64,000 nucleotides of DNA. Source: Actinokineospora globicatena. Lineage in GTDB: Bacteria; Actinomycetota; Actinomycetes; Mycobacteriales; Pseudonocardiaceae. A program made the translations under genes and the position numbers. The stretch spans positions 930,001 to 994,000 of the forward strand of contig NZ_JAMTCR010000002.1 of the NCBI RefSeq assembly GCF_024171945.1, read 5' to 3'. Below, piece after piece: positions 50,744-59,500 of the stretch; position 1 is the stretch's first letter; the number at the start of each line of letters is the position of its first letter. The notes beneath the pieces were generated by a model. The model saw nothing but the letters and a program-made list of their open reading frames with translations, ran no database searches and was not told the origin of the DNA.

Positions 50744-51631
50744 CTAGAGCCCGAGCACCTCGGCGATCTGCGCCGTGCGGATCGCGTAGAGCCCAATGAG
50801 CGCCGCTGTCACCAGGACAACGGTGCTGACCTGCCACGCCCGGCGCTGCTGCGGGGGCGCGTAGATCATGCCGAAGGTGACCGCCGCGCCGACGGCCAAG
50901 CCGCCGAGGTGCGCGAGCAGCGACACGCCCGGGACGGTCACGCTGATCGCCAGGTTCACCGCCAGCACGCCGAAGACGTTCATCAACGCGTGCTTGTCCT
51001 GCTTGAGCCGCAGAACAGCCACTATCAGCCCGCCGAGCAGGCCGTAAATGGCCCCAGACGCGCCCGCTCCCTCGACCCTTATCTCGCCGAAGACGTAAGG
51101 CGCCGCGCTGCCGCCGAGCAGCGACAACAGGTAGACGATGGCGAACCGACCGCGCCCGAGCAGCAGCTCCATGTCCCGCAGGAACCACAGCGCCACCATG
51201 TTCACAAGCAGGTGGATGGGGCCGAAGTGCAGGAAGCCGCTGGTCAGCACCCGCCACCACTCGCCGTCGGCGACCAGCGGGGGGTACTCGGACAGCTCGT
51301 GGAACAGGGTGGAGCTGTCGTTGTTGATGGGGTCCTGCGCCACCAGCGCGGTGATCGCGAAGACCACCACATTGATCGCGATCAGGGCGGGGACCAGGAC
51401 CGGCTTGCTCTCCAGCCGGGCACCGGCGACCGTCGTCGGCCGCAACCGGACCTGCCGTCCGGCGTTCACGCAGTCGACGCACTGGAAGCCGACGGAGGCC
51501 TCCACGAGGCACTCCGGGCAGGCGGGCCGACCGCAGCGGGTGCAGCTCAACCCGGTGAGCCGGTCGGGGTGGCGGACGCAGGCGGGCTGACCCGCCTGCG
51601 CCCCCGGGTCGAACTGGTGTGGTGGGGTCAC
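50744..51631 (-). CDS. Rhomboid-family intramembrane serine protease with zinc-binding N-terminus
   Basis: 295 residues. N-terminal B-box-like zinc finger with paired cysteines (C18, H21, C30, C33, C38, C41, C51, C54). Six or seven membrane helices follow. The rhomboid dyad is S192 (GAGASGAIYG) and H241 (LLAHLGG), with the supporting H140-x3-N144 in helix 2. It cleaves membrane proteins within the bilayer; substrates are unknown. It lies immediately upstream-adjacent to ppiA on the same strand, only one base from its stop, so the two are co-transcribed. Confidence 0.93.
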   Translation of the reverse strand: MTPPHQFDPGAQAGQPACVRHPDRLTGLSCTRCGRPACPECLVEASVGFQCVDCVNAGRQVRLRPTTVAGARLESKPVLVPALIAINVVVFAITALVAQDPINNDSSTLFHELSEYPPLVADGEWWRVLTSGFLHFGPIHLLVNMVALWFLRDMELLLGRGRFAIVYLLSLLGGSAAPYVFGEIRVEGAGASGAIYGLLGGLIVAVLRLKQDKHALMNVFGVLAVNLAISVTVPGVSLLAHLGGLAVGAAVTFGMIYAPPQQRRAWQVSTVVLVTAALIGLYAIRTAQIAEVLGL

Positions 51632-52177
51632 CTAGCGCTCGATGGTGACCTTGGTGATCACGATGTCGGTGACCGGCTTGTCACCGGGGTTGGTCGCGGT
51701 GTTGCCGATCGCGTCCACCACGGTGCGCGACTCCTGGTCGGCCACCTCACCGAAGATCGTGTGCTTGAAGTTGAGCCAGGTGGTCGGGGCCACCGTGATG
51801 AAGAACTGAGACCCGTTGGTGTTGGCCCCCGCGTTGGCCATGGCCAGCAGGTACGGCCGGTTGAACTGCAGTTCCGGGTGGAACTCGTCGGCGAACTCGT
51901 AGCCGGGGCCACCGCGGCCGGTGCCGGTCGGGTCGCCGCCCTGCAGCATGAAGCCGTCGATGACGCGGTGGAAGATCGAGCCGTCGTAGAACGGACCCGA
52001 TGTCGCCCCTTGGGCGTTCTGGCTCTTGTACTCCTTGGAGCCCTCGGCGAGCCCGACGAAGTTCGCGACCGTCTTGGGCGCGTGGTCCGGGAACAGGTTG
52101 ATGCGGATGTCACCCTGCGAGGTGTGCAGGATGGCGGTCACCTTGGTCCCGACGAGGGATGCGTTGCTGTCTGCCAC
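51632..52177 (-). CDS. ppiA: PpiA: cyclophilin-type peptidyl-prolyl isomerase
   Basis: 181 residues, cyclophilin domain throughout. FHRVIDGFMLQGGDPTGTG and NTNGSQFFITVAPT hold the catalytic Arg, Phe and Gln residues, and HTIFGEV follows. There is no signal peptide, so it is cytoplasmic. It speeds proline isomerisation during folding. The GTG at 52177 gives VADSNASLVGTKVTAILHTSQGD; upstream residues in the same frame look non-coding. The position beside the rhomboid gene and crgA is conserved with mycobacteria (ppiA, Rv0009). Confidence 0.95.
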   Translation of the reverse strand: MADSNASLVGTKVTAILHTSQGDIRINLFPDHAPKTVANFVGLAEGSKEYKSQNAQGATSGPFYDGSIFHRVIDGFMLQGGDPTGTGRGGPGYEFADEFHPELQFNRPYLLAMANAGANTNGSQFFITVAPTTWLNFKHTIFGEVADQESRTVVDAIGNTATNPGDKPVTDIVITKVTIER

Positions 52178-52272
52178 CGCCCCATCGTGCCATCTTCGGC
52201 GAGATCCGTCCGGAAGGGGCAGGATTGAGGTGTCAGGTAGGTCCCTGAACACACGATGGACGAGGTGAAGCC

Positions 52273-52932
52273 ATGACCCGGGCCGGAGAGACGGTGGGCA
52301 AGGCCGTCGGCACCGGCTGGCGCGCGGTCCGCGAGGGTGCGGTCCGAGCATCAGCAGCCGGGGCGGAGGCGGCGCACGCAGCCGAGCAGAAGCTCGCCGC
52401 CAAGGGCGTCGCCCCCCAGCAGGTGGCCGAGGCACTGGCCGAGACGGCGCAGGTGGCCAGGCAAGAGGTCATCCAGACCACCAGGCGCACCCGCAAGCGC
52501 CTGGCCAAGACCGCCCAGCAGGCCCGCAAGGACCTCGCGAAGGCGGCGAAGCAGGCCCGCAAGGACGCCGCGAAGCACCCGGCGAGCAAGGCGGCCGGGC
52601 CGGTGCGGGCCCAGGTCAAGCAGCTGAAGAAGGACCTCAAGCCCCAGGTGAAGCACTACCGCAAGGAGCTCGAGACCCAACTGCGCGCGGCCAAGGCGGC
52701 CGCCAAGGACGCGGCCAAGGACCCGTCGGCCAAGCGCCGCCGGTGGCCGTGGCTGCTGGCGATCCTGGGCATCGGCGCGGGAGCCGCCGTGGTGCTGCGC
52801 GGCAAGTCCGCCCAGCAGGCCCCGGCGCAGCAGCCGGAGCGCCCGAAGCCGCCGGTCGCGGAGACGCCGACCGCCGGTGCCGAGCGCAACGGCCAGGCCA
52901 AGCCGACCCAGCCGATCAGCTCCGAGAAGTAG
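52273..52932 (+). CDS. Lys/Ala-rich helical protein with one membrane helix
   Basis: 219 residues. Residues 1-155 are a long charged helix with regular Lys, Ala, Gln and Arg, including TRKRLAKTAQQARKDLAKAAKQ, resembling histone H1-like tails (abridged here). A membrane helix (about 158-172; WPWLLAILGIGAGAAVVL) follows and then a proline-rich acidic tail. It could be a DNA- or wall-polymer-binding membrane anchor (inference). It is divergent from ppiA, with 95 bases between, and followed by a 13-bp terminator. I do not recognise the family. Confidence 0.78.
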   Translation: MTRAGETVGKAVGTGWRAVREGAVRASAAGAEAAHAAEQKLAAKGVAPQQVAEALAETAQVARQEVIQTTRRTRKRLAKTAQQARKDLAKAAKQARKDAAKHPASKAAGPVRAQVKQLKKDLKPQVKHYRKELETQLRAAKAAAKDAAKDPSAKRRRWPWLLAILGIGAGAAVVLRGKSAQQAPAQQPERPKPPVAETPTAGAERNGQAKPTQPISSEK

Positions 52933-52945
52933 ATCCGCACGCAAC

Positions 52946-52978
52946 GAAGCGGCCGACCTGTGAGGGGTCGGCCGCTTC
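52946..52978. terminator. Terminator between convergent genes
   Basis: Perfect 13-bp stem GAAGCGGCCGACC / GGTCGGCCGCTTC with a seven-base loop, followed by TT. It serves the Lys/Ala-rich gene and the convergent lipoprotein gene. Confidence 0.88.
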
Positions 52979-52993
52979 TTCGCGTTCTGGGTA

Positions 52994-53542
52994 CTAGAGG
53001 CCGAGGCTGGTGATGACTGACTCGGTGATGCGGCGGGCCTTGATGGTCTGCTCCTGGTTAGTGCTGACCACCACAGCTGTGCCTGCCTTGGAGACGGCGT
53101 ATACAGCGCCCTTGTCGCCGGAGAGAGAGCCGCCGGTCCACCCTGCGGGAGTCGACGCCGGGTTGGACGTGGCGATGGGGGCAGCCTCGTCGACGACCAG
53201 CTTCGCGATGGCGGGCTCGCCGCTGTAGACGCGGACGGTGAGCTGGACGCTGCCGTCGGGGCGGTAGAAGAAGCACGCCGGGTGGGGCTTGTCCGCCGAC
53301 GTCCGCACCTTGGTCACGTGCTGACCGTTCGCGTCGGCCACCACGGAGCTCTCGAGGTACGGGCACGGCCCGTCGGCGACCGGCTCGGGGGCGGCAGGCG
53401 CCGCGGTCGCCGACGTGGCGGTGGGCGCCGCCGAACTGGCGCTGGTGGTGGGGGTCGGCCGCGGCTGGTCGGCTGGCGGCTCGGTGCTGGTGCACGCCGC
53501 GAGCGCGAGCAGGGGCGCGGCGAGGATCACGGCTCGTCTCAT
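52994..53542 (-). CDS. DUF2020-type lipoprotein
   Basis: 182 residues. Lipoprotein signal with lipobox LALAAC (C17), then a Pro/Thr/Ser-rich spacer and a folded domain (about 58-182) starting DGPCPYLESSVVADANGQHVTKVR, the DUF2020 pattern with two cysteines (GPCPY and PACFFY). The family is found in actinobacterial lipoproteins of unknown function. The ATG at 53542 gives the best signal peptide. It stands alone between a terminator and the divergent DoxX gene. Confidence 0.85.
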   Translation of the reverse strand: MRRAVILAAPLLALAACTSTEPPADQPRPTPTTSASSAAPTATSATAAPAAPEPVADGPCPYLESSVVADANGQHVTKVRTSADKPHPACFFYRPDGSVQLTVRVYSGEPAIAKLVVDEAAPIATSNPASTPAGWTGGSLSGDKGAVYAVSKAGTAVVVSTNQEQTIKARRITESVITSLGL

Positions 53543-53685
53543 AGCGAGGGCAAGTCAACCAGATGACGCCGAGTGTGGTCCGGGCCACTCATTGAACCGG
53601 ATCACGGTCAGGGGCATTACAGACAGTGTGGCCTCGGCCACGGATGGATGACCCCCTGTTGTTCCGAAATGAAAGAGAGCCAGGC

Positions 53686-54114
53686 ATGGACCTGTTCGAC
53701 AGAACACGGGACCACGTACTAGCCCTGTTCCGGATCGTCGTCGGCTTCCTGTTCGCCCTGCACGGCGCGGCAACCCTGTTCAACGTGCTCGGCGGCCCCA
53801 ACTCGGGCAAGGTGCCCACCTTCGCCCAGTGGCCGAGCTGGTGGGCCGCGGTGATCCAGCTGGTCGGCGGCGGCCTCGTGGTGCTGGGTCTCGGGACCCG
53901 GTACGCGGCGCTGATCTGCTCCGGCTCGATGGCCTACGCGTACTTCGTCGTGCACCAGAAGATCGGCCTGTTCCCGATGGAGAACGGCGGCGAGATCGCC
54001 GCCCTCTACGCCTGGTCGTTCCTGCTCATCGCGTTCTTCGGCCCCGGCAAGTGGGCCGTGGACCTGGTGCTCGGCCGCTCGCGCCGGGAAGAGCCCGCCG
54101 CCGTCGCCGGCTGA
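53686..54114 (+). CDS. DoxX-family membrane protein
   Basis: 142 residues, four membrane helices. MDLFDRTRDHVLALFRIVVGFLF and LFALHGAATLF match DoxX, as does GGGLVVLGLGTRYAA and the C-terminal WSFLLIAFFGPGKWAVD. DoxX proteins form part of membrane oxidoreductase complexes linked to thiol stress in mycobacteria (with SodA and SseA); no such partner is present here. Purine-rich AAAGAGAG lies before the ATG at 53686. A terminator follows. Confidence 0.9.
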   Translation: MDLFDRTRDHVLALFRIVVGFLFALHGAATLFNVLGGPNSGKVPTFAQWPSWWAAVIQLVGGGLVVLGLGTRYAALICSGSMAYAYFVVHQKIGLFPMENGGEIAALYAWSFLLIAFFGPGKWAVDLVLGRSRREEPAAVAG

Positions 54115-54163
54115 TGTGACTCGCGCGTCCCCCGGGCCGGACACCGGGGCGGACGTCCGAGAG

Positions 54164-54190
54164 GGGCGGGGGACCACGTGTCCCCCGCCC
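54164..54190. terminator. Terminator between doxX-like and OsmC genes
   Basis: Perfect 11-bp stem GGGCGGGGGAC / GTCCCCCGCCC with loop CACGT, followed by TTC. It lies between convergent genes. Confidence 0.85.
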
Positions 54191-54200
54191 TTCGCCGTCC

Positions 54201-54632
54201 CTACGCCAACGCGGCGTCGAGGGTGATCTCGGTCCCGGTCAGCGCCGCCGACACCGGGCAGATCCGCTTCGCTGTCTCGGCGATCTCCGCGAACTGCTCC
54301 GCCGCCAACCCCGGCACACTCGCCCTGGCCCTCAGCACGATCCCCAGGATCGCGAACCCGTCACCCTTCTTCCCGAAGCTGACCACCGCACTGGTCTCGA
54401 TCCGCTCCAGCGGCGTCCCGTTCGCCCCCAGCAACCCCGAGAGCTGCATCGAGTAGCACGACGAGTGCGCCGCCGCGATCAACTCCTCCGGACTCGTCTG
54501 CCCGTTCGCCTCCTGCGCCCGCGACGGGAACGACACGGTGAAACTCGCCGCCTTCGACGTGTCCAGGCTGACCTCCCCAGCCCCCCGCGCCAAATCCCCA
54601 CTCCACACCGTCGTAGCCCTGCGCTCCGTCAT
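54201..54632 (-). CDS. OsmC/Ohr-family peroxiredoxin
   Basis: 143 residues. The two redox cysteines are in AAHSSCYSMQLS and AKRICPVSAAL, the usual OsmC spacing. OsmC reduces organic and inorganic peroxides. MTERRATTVWSGDLARGAGEV is a typical start; the ATG at 54632 is chosen over the longer reading from 54713, whose extra residues are G-rich low complexity. GGAG lies nearby. The region upstream (54633-54760) is C-rich on the plus strand with no gene. Confidence 0.92.
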   Translation of the reverse strand: MTERRATTVWSGDLARGAGEVSLDTSKAASFTVSFPSRAQEANGQTSPEELIAAAHSSCYSMQLSGLLGANGTPLERIETSAVVSFGKKGDGFAILGIVLRARASVPGLAAEQFAEIAETAKRICPVSAALTGTEITLDAALA

Positions 54633-54760
54633 TCCCAACTCCAAATCCGTAGGTCCCCCCATGCTCGTCCCCCACACCCCCACCCGCCACGCAACCCCCA
54701 CACCCCACCGCACTTACCGCTGCTCTGCGGGCCCCGCTAACCCCCACTAACCCAGCCCTC

Positions 54761-54796
54761 GCACCGTGGGGGTCTGGGGGGTCGCCCCCCAGATAC
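54761..54796 (-). repeat. 36-bp tRNA-trailer hairpin element, copy 2
   Basis: Identical to copies at 37790 and 55472. It lies 57 bases after the tRNA-Ala 3' end on the minus strand, beyond the terminator hairpin. Confidence 0.85.
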
Positions 54797-54802
54797 GACA
54801 AA

Positions 54803-54841
54803 GGGCGACCCGTCTGCGCATTCCGCAGACATGGGTCGCCC
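54803..54841 (-). terminator. Terminator after tRNA-Ala
   Basis: GGGCGACCC-GTCTGCG and CGCAGAC-(AT)-GGGTCGCCC pair over 16 bp with a small bulge and a CATTC loop. It lies 11 bases from the tRNA. Confidence 0.85.
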
Positions 54842-54852
54842 GAGCCCGATCG

Positions 54853-54925
54853 TGGAGACGAGGGGAATCGAACCCCTAACCCCCGCCTTGCAAAGGCGGT
54901 GCTCTGCCAATTGAGCTACGTCCCC
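54853..54925 (-). tRNA. tRNA-Ala (TGC)
   Basis: 73 bases, full cloverleaf. Acceptor GGGGACG / CGTCTCC (one G-T pair), discriminator A. The anticodon loop TTTGCAA gives TGC, reading GCA and other GCN codons by wobble. T loop GTTCGAT. It lies near tRNA-Ile downstream of gyrA, as in mycobacteria. Confidence 0.97.
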
Positions 54926-54962
54926 GGGTGGCACGGCGTGGCTACGCCGTGTCGGGAAGGCT

Positions 54963-55100
54963 TCAGGCCTTCTTCGCACCGTTGGTGGCGGGAGCGGTGG
55001 CCTCACGCCACAGCGCTGCCTCGGCCTTGGCCGAGCTCTTGCGCTTGATGACCAGGAGGACACCACCAGCGACCGCGGCGAGCGCGAGGAGCTTCTTCAC
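54963..55100 (-). CDS. DLW-39 family small membrane protein
   Basis: 45 residues: VKKLLALAAVAGGVLLVIKRK then a soluble tail with AEAALWREAT, which matches the DLW motif region (usually QDLWxEAT) of the DLW-39 family found between gyrA and the alanine tRNA in actinobacteria. AGGAGG eight bases before the GTG at 55100 is one of the strongest ribosome-binding sites here. Function unknown. Here the tail has Leu-Trp without the preceding Asp, a small departure. Confidence 0.88.
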   Translation of the reverse strand: MKKLLALAAVAGGVLLVIKRKSSAKAEAALWREATAPATNGAKKA

Positions 55101-55471
55101 GACGTATGCCTCCTTAAGGCACCAGAACCCACGTAGCGCCAGCCCACTCTCCCCAGGACCAGCCCCACCAGTCTGCCACACCCCACCCCCCACCCAACCG
55201 CCCCCCGCACTCCCCCCTCCCACCCCCGCGACAATGCGACACCCCCACCCCACCACACATCTCCGCGCCCATCCTTCGCGCTGGAATGCACGGCCGAACG
55301 CCCAGTGCCCATGCTCGATGCGACGGCCGAAGGCCCGAGCGAGTCCCCGAGTACGTCTGCCAGGTCCCCACCCCGCTACGTGCTCGTCCCTCGCACTACG
55401 CGCCCCCCACCGTGGTTCCGTTGGCCCCACCCGCTACGCAAGCTCCGCGGGCTCCCGCCAACTCCACCACC
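55101..55471 (-). other. Gene-free tract downstream of tRNA-Ile
   Basis: No protein gene is supported. The minus strand is G-rich with GGGGTGGGGG runs, especially 55130-55260, and the plus strand C-rich. The rest is ordinary GC-rich sequence. Confidence 0.6.
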
Positions 55472-55507
55472 GCACCGTGGGGGTCTGGGGGGTCGCCCCC
55501 CAGATAC
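55472..55507 (-). repeat. 36-bp tRNA-trailer hairpin element, copy 3
   Basis: Identical to copies at 37790 and 54761. It lies 54 bases after the tRNA-Ile 3' end. The ten bases on its left (ACTCCACCACC) also resemble the left flank of copy 1. Confidence 0.85.
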
Positions 55508-55512
55508 GACAA

Positions 55513-55560
55513 CGGACGACCCGGTCTGCTCTCTCTGCAGACACAAGTCGCCCGAGTCCG
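55513..55560 (-). terminator. Stem structure after tRNA-Ile
   Basis: Inner hairpin GTCTGC-TCTCTCT-GCAGAC (55524-55542) inside an outer CGGAC / GTCCG stem, abutting the tRNA 3' end. It is related in sequence to the terminator after tRNA-Ala. Confidence 0.65.
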
Positions 55561-55634
55561 TGGGCCTAGGAGGACTTGAACCTCCGACCTCTTCATTATC
55601 AGTGAAGCGCTCTAACCGCCTGAGCTATAGGCCC
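55561..55634 (-). tRNA. tRNA-Ile (GAT)
   Basis: 74 bases, full cloverleaf. Acceptor GGGCCTA / TAGGCCC, discriminator A. The anticodon loop CTGATAA gives GAT, reading ATC and ATT. T loop GTTCAAG. It lies directly downstream of the gyrA region, the conserved ileT place in actinobacteria. Confidence 0.97.
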
Positions 55635-55692
55635 CTGTGGGAACGCCAGAAGGTTACAGCACGGCCCTTCTGGTCCCCAAATCGGTATCCCC

Positions 55693-56499
55693 TCACTCAC
55701 GCTCGGCGAGGGTGACCTCGAGTCCGCCCGCGAGGTCCGCGGACACGTTGTAGACGAATGCGCCGACCGTCGCCAGGGCGCTGAACAGCACGATGTTGAT
55801 CGCGCCGATGATGGCGGCGATGCCGAAGACGCGTCCGGCGCTGATGAGCGGGCCGGTGTTGCCGCCGCTGCTGTTGAGCAGGTCGTTGGAGATGCCGTTG
55901 ACCTTGTCCCAGACGCCCATGCCGTCGAGGGCGGCGTAGAGGGCGCCGACGGCGACCAGCCACACGAAGAACAGGGACACGCCGAGCACCAGGGACAGCT
56001 TCAGCACCGACCACGGGTCGAAGCGCTTGATCTGCAGGTTGGCGCGGCGGGGGCCGCGGCCGGGGCGGCGCAGGGCGCTCGGCGGTGCGGTCGTGCCCGC
56101 GCGGGCCGCGCCGCCTTCCAGGTTGACCGAGGTGCGCGGCGGCGGGTCGCTGAACAGCCGCGGTGCGGCCGCTCCGGTGACCACGGGCCGCTGCACCGAG
56201 ATCGTCGCCTCGTCGGCGGGCTGGAACGCCGGGGTGTGGCCGTTGCCGGGGTGCGGCAGGGCCTGGGTGACGTCCGGGTCCGGGTCCTGGGTGGGGAAGC
56301 CGGGCGCCGGGGACTCCGGCTCGCCCTCTTCCTGGGCGAGCCGGGCCCACGGCGGTGGCGTGGTCTCGTTGTCCTCGACCGCGCCACCGCCGTCGGGGGG
56401 CTCCGGCGCCTGGGCGGCGTCCTTGCTCGTCGTGGCGATGACCGAAGTCCGCTCCGGCTCTTCTTGTCCGGCGGTTTCCGGCTTCTCGGGCTGTGTCAC
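55693..56499 (-). CDS. DUF3566 membrane protein
   Basis: 268 residues. The N-terminal 150 residues are disordered and rich in Pro, Glu and Thr. The DUF3566 domain follows (about 152-265) with RRANLQIKRFDPWSVLKLSLVLG and two membrane helices. The family member Rv0007 sits downstream of gyrA in Mycobacterium tuberculosis. Function is not established. It starts 38 bases after the gyrA stop, so is probably co-transcribed with gyrBA. Confidence 0.93.
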   Translation of the reverse strand: MTQPEKPETAGQEEPERTSVIATTSKDAAQAPEPPDGGGAVEDNETTPPPWARLAQEEGEPESPAPGFPTQDPDPDVTQALPHPGNGHTPAFQPADEATISVQRPVVTGAAAPRLFSDPPPRTSVNLEGGAARAGTTAPPSALRRPGRGPRRANLQIKRFDPWSVLKLSLVLGVSLFFVWLVAVGALYAALDGMGVWDKVNGISNDLLNSSGGNTGPLISAGRVFGIAAIIGAINIVLFSALATVGAFVYNVSADLAGGLEVTLAERE

Positions 56500-56537
56500 G
56501 AGCGGCTTCCCCTAGGTCTCGCGCGTTCTGTTCGTCT

Positions 56538-59500
56538 TTACTCGGTCGGCTCGTCGGTCGACCCCGCGTCGGTCGGCTCTGCCGGAGCAGCACCGTCGGC
56601 GTCAACCACGTCGACCGCGTCGACCTCGGTGTCGGCCTCGACGACCTCCCCGTCGACGACGACACCGTCCACCGGCACGTCACCGTCCTCAGCGACCACC
56701 TCGGCGCTGCGGGCGATGGCGACCAGCGTGGTCCCCTCACCGAGGTTCATCAAGCGGACGCCCTTGGTCTGGCGGCCCGCCTTGCGCACCTCCTTGGCGG
56801 TGGTGCGGATGACCCCGCCGGTGGAGGTGATCGCGTAGAGCTGGTCCTCGAGCTCCACGATGACCGCCCCCACCAGCCTGCCACGCCTGCTGTCGTGCTG
56901 GATGGTGAGCACGCCCTTGCCGCCGCGGCCCTGCACCGAGTAGTCCTCGATCGGCGTGCGCTTGGCATACCCGCCGTCGGTCGCGACCAACACGAACGTG
57001 CCCTCCTTCACCACCCCGATGGTCAGCAGCTCGTCACCGGCGTTGAAGCGCATGCCCTGCACGCCCGAGGTGGCGCGCCCCATCGGCCGCAGCGCGTCGT
57101 CGCTGGCGTGGAAGCGGATGGACTGGCCACCCGCGGACACCAGCAGCAGGTCATCGTCGGCCGAGCACAGCACCGCGCCGACGAGCTCGTCGTCCTCACG
57201 CAGGTTGATACCGATGAGACCGCCCGCGCGGTTGCTGTCGAAGTCGACCAGCTTGGACTTCTTCACCAGGCCGTCGCGGGTGGCGAGCACCAGGTACGGG
57301 GCCGCGGTGTAGTCCTTGATCTGGATGACCTGCGCGATGGCCTCGTCCGGCTGGAACGCCAGCAGGTTCGCCACGTGCTGGCCCCGCGCGGCGCGGTTGG
57401 CCTCCGGCAGCTCGTAGGCCTTGGCCCGGTACACGCGGCCCTTGTTGGTGAAGAACAGGATCCAGTCGTGGGTGGAGCACACGAAGAAGTGCGCCACGAT
57501 GTCGTCCTGCTTGAGCGTCGCGCCCTGCACGCCCTTACCGCCGCGCTTCTGCGCCCGGTACAGGTCGGTCTTGGTGCGCTTGGCGTAGCCGGTGCGGGTG
57601 ATGGTGACGACCACGTCCTCGACCGCGATGAGGTCCTCGACCGAGACCTCGCCGTCGAACGGGATGATCCGGGTGCGCCGGTCGTCGCCGTGCTTGTCGA
57701 CGATCTCCATCAGTTCGTCGCGGATGATCCCGCGCTGCAGCTCCTCGCTGGCGAGGATCTCCTCCAGCTCACCGATGTAGCGCTCGATCTCGCCGAGCTC
57801 GTCGAGGATCCGCTGCCGCTCCAACGCCGCTAGGCGGCGCAGCTGCAGCTCCAGGATCGCGGTCGCCTGGATCTCGTCGACGTCGAGCAGCTGGATCAGC
57901 CCGGTCTTGGCCTCGTCGGCCGACGGCGAGCGGCGGATCAGCGCGATGACCTCGTCGAGCATGTCCAGGGCCTTGGCGTAGCCGCGCAGGATGTGCGCGC
58001 GCTCCTGGGCCTTGCGCAACCGGTAGCGGGTGCGCCGGACGATGACCTCGAGCTGGTGGCGCACGTAGTGCCGGATGATCTGGTCGAGCCGCAGCGTCCT
58101 GGGGACCTGGTCGACCAGGGCGAGCATGTTGACGCCGAAGTTGTGCTGCAGCTGGGTGTGCTTGTAGAGGTTGTTCAGCACCACCTTCGCCACCGCGTCG
58201 CGCTTGAGCCCGATGACGATCCGCATGCCCGACCGCGAGTTCGACTCGTCGGCGATCTCCGAGATCCCGGTGAGCTTTCCGTCGCGCACCAGCTGCGCCA
58301 TGTTCTCGATCAGGTTGTCCGGGTTCACCTGGTACGGCAGCTCGGTGACCACGAGGATGGTCCGCCCCTTGGCGTCCTCCTCCACCTCCACCACCGACCG
58401 CATCCGCACCGAACCGCGACCCGTGCGGTAGGCGTCCTCGATCCCCTGCGTACCGAGGATCAGCGCCTTGGTCGGGAAGTCCGGCCCCTTGATCCGCAGC
58501 AGCAGCGCGGCGAGCAGCTCGTCGTCGTTCGCCTCGGGGTTGTCCAACGCCCACACAACCCCGTCGGCCACCTCCCGCAGGTTGTGCGGCGGGATGTTCG
58601 TCGCCATACCAACGGCGATACCGCTACCACCGTTGACGAGCAGGTTCGGGATCCGCGACGGCAGGACCTTCGGCTCTTCGGTCTTCCCGTCGTAGTTCGG
58701 CACGAAGTCAACGGTGTCTTCACCGATGTCCCGCAACATCTCCATGGCCAACGGCGTCAACCGCGACTCGGTGTTGTGGCTGACGAACCCGTCGCTGATG
58801 AACGCGTGGTCGTCCGTGTCGACCCGGATGCTGTAGACCGGGCGCACACCCGCGTCCACGATCGACTCGACCTGCGCGTAGTAGAACCGGCCGTCCACCA
58901 GCGGTTCGACGATGTCGAGCACACCGGGCTCGGTGATCCGCTCGACGATCTCGTCGCGGTTGTGCTCCCACCGCTCGACCCGGTCGACGTTGTGCCTGCG
59001 CAGCCAGTCGCGCTCGGTCCACCTGGCGGCACCGTTCGCGCGGATGTACTCGCCCACGAACGGCACGTGGTCGCTCGACATCGCCCGGCTCTCCGTCGGG
59101 ATGCCGTCCAGGATCGCCACCAGCTTGTCTTGCTTCGCCTGCAGGAAGCCGACGTTGGTGGCGAACAACCGCGCGTCGCGGCGGTTGGTGATGACGACCT
59201 TGATCTCGCCGTGCTCGTAGCGGACCAGCTTGCTGACCACGCCGAACTCCAGCAGCAGCTGCTGGACCTCACTGGCGAGCCGCGTGCTGCGGGTGGAGTA
59301 CGAGATCTGCACGCTGTTGCGGGGAAGCGCCGAGCACGACCCATCGCCGGTGAACAGCGAGCTCAGGAACGCCCGCTTGATCGTCGAACCGCCCTGCCAC
59401 ACGAACTCGGGCACGCGCTTGCCCGCGCTGCGTGCCCCGACCATCTCCGCGAGCGGACCAGCCACGAACGCGGTCATGTCCTGGATGTCGAGTTCGTGCA

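Noticed and set aside
54853..55634. Integration site of a mobile element at tRNA-Ala or tRNA-Ile
   Set aside because: No integrase, no direct repeat of the tRNA 3' end in the flanks, and the gene order is the ancestral one.
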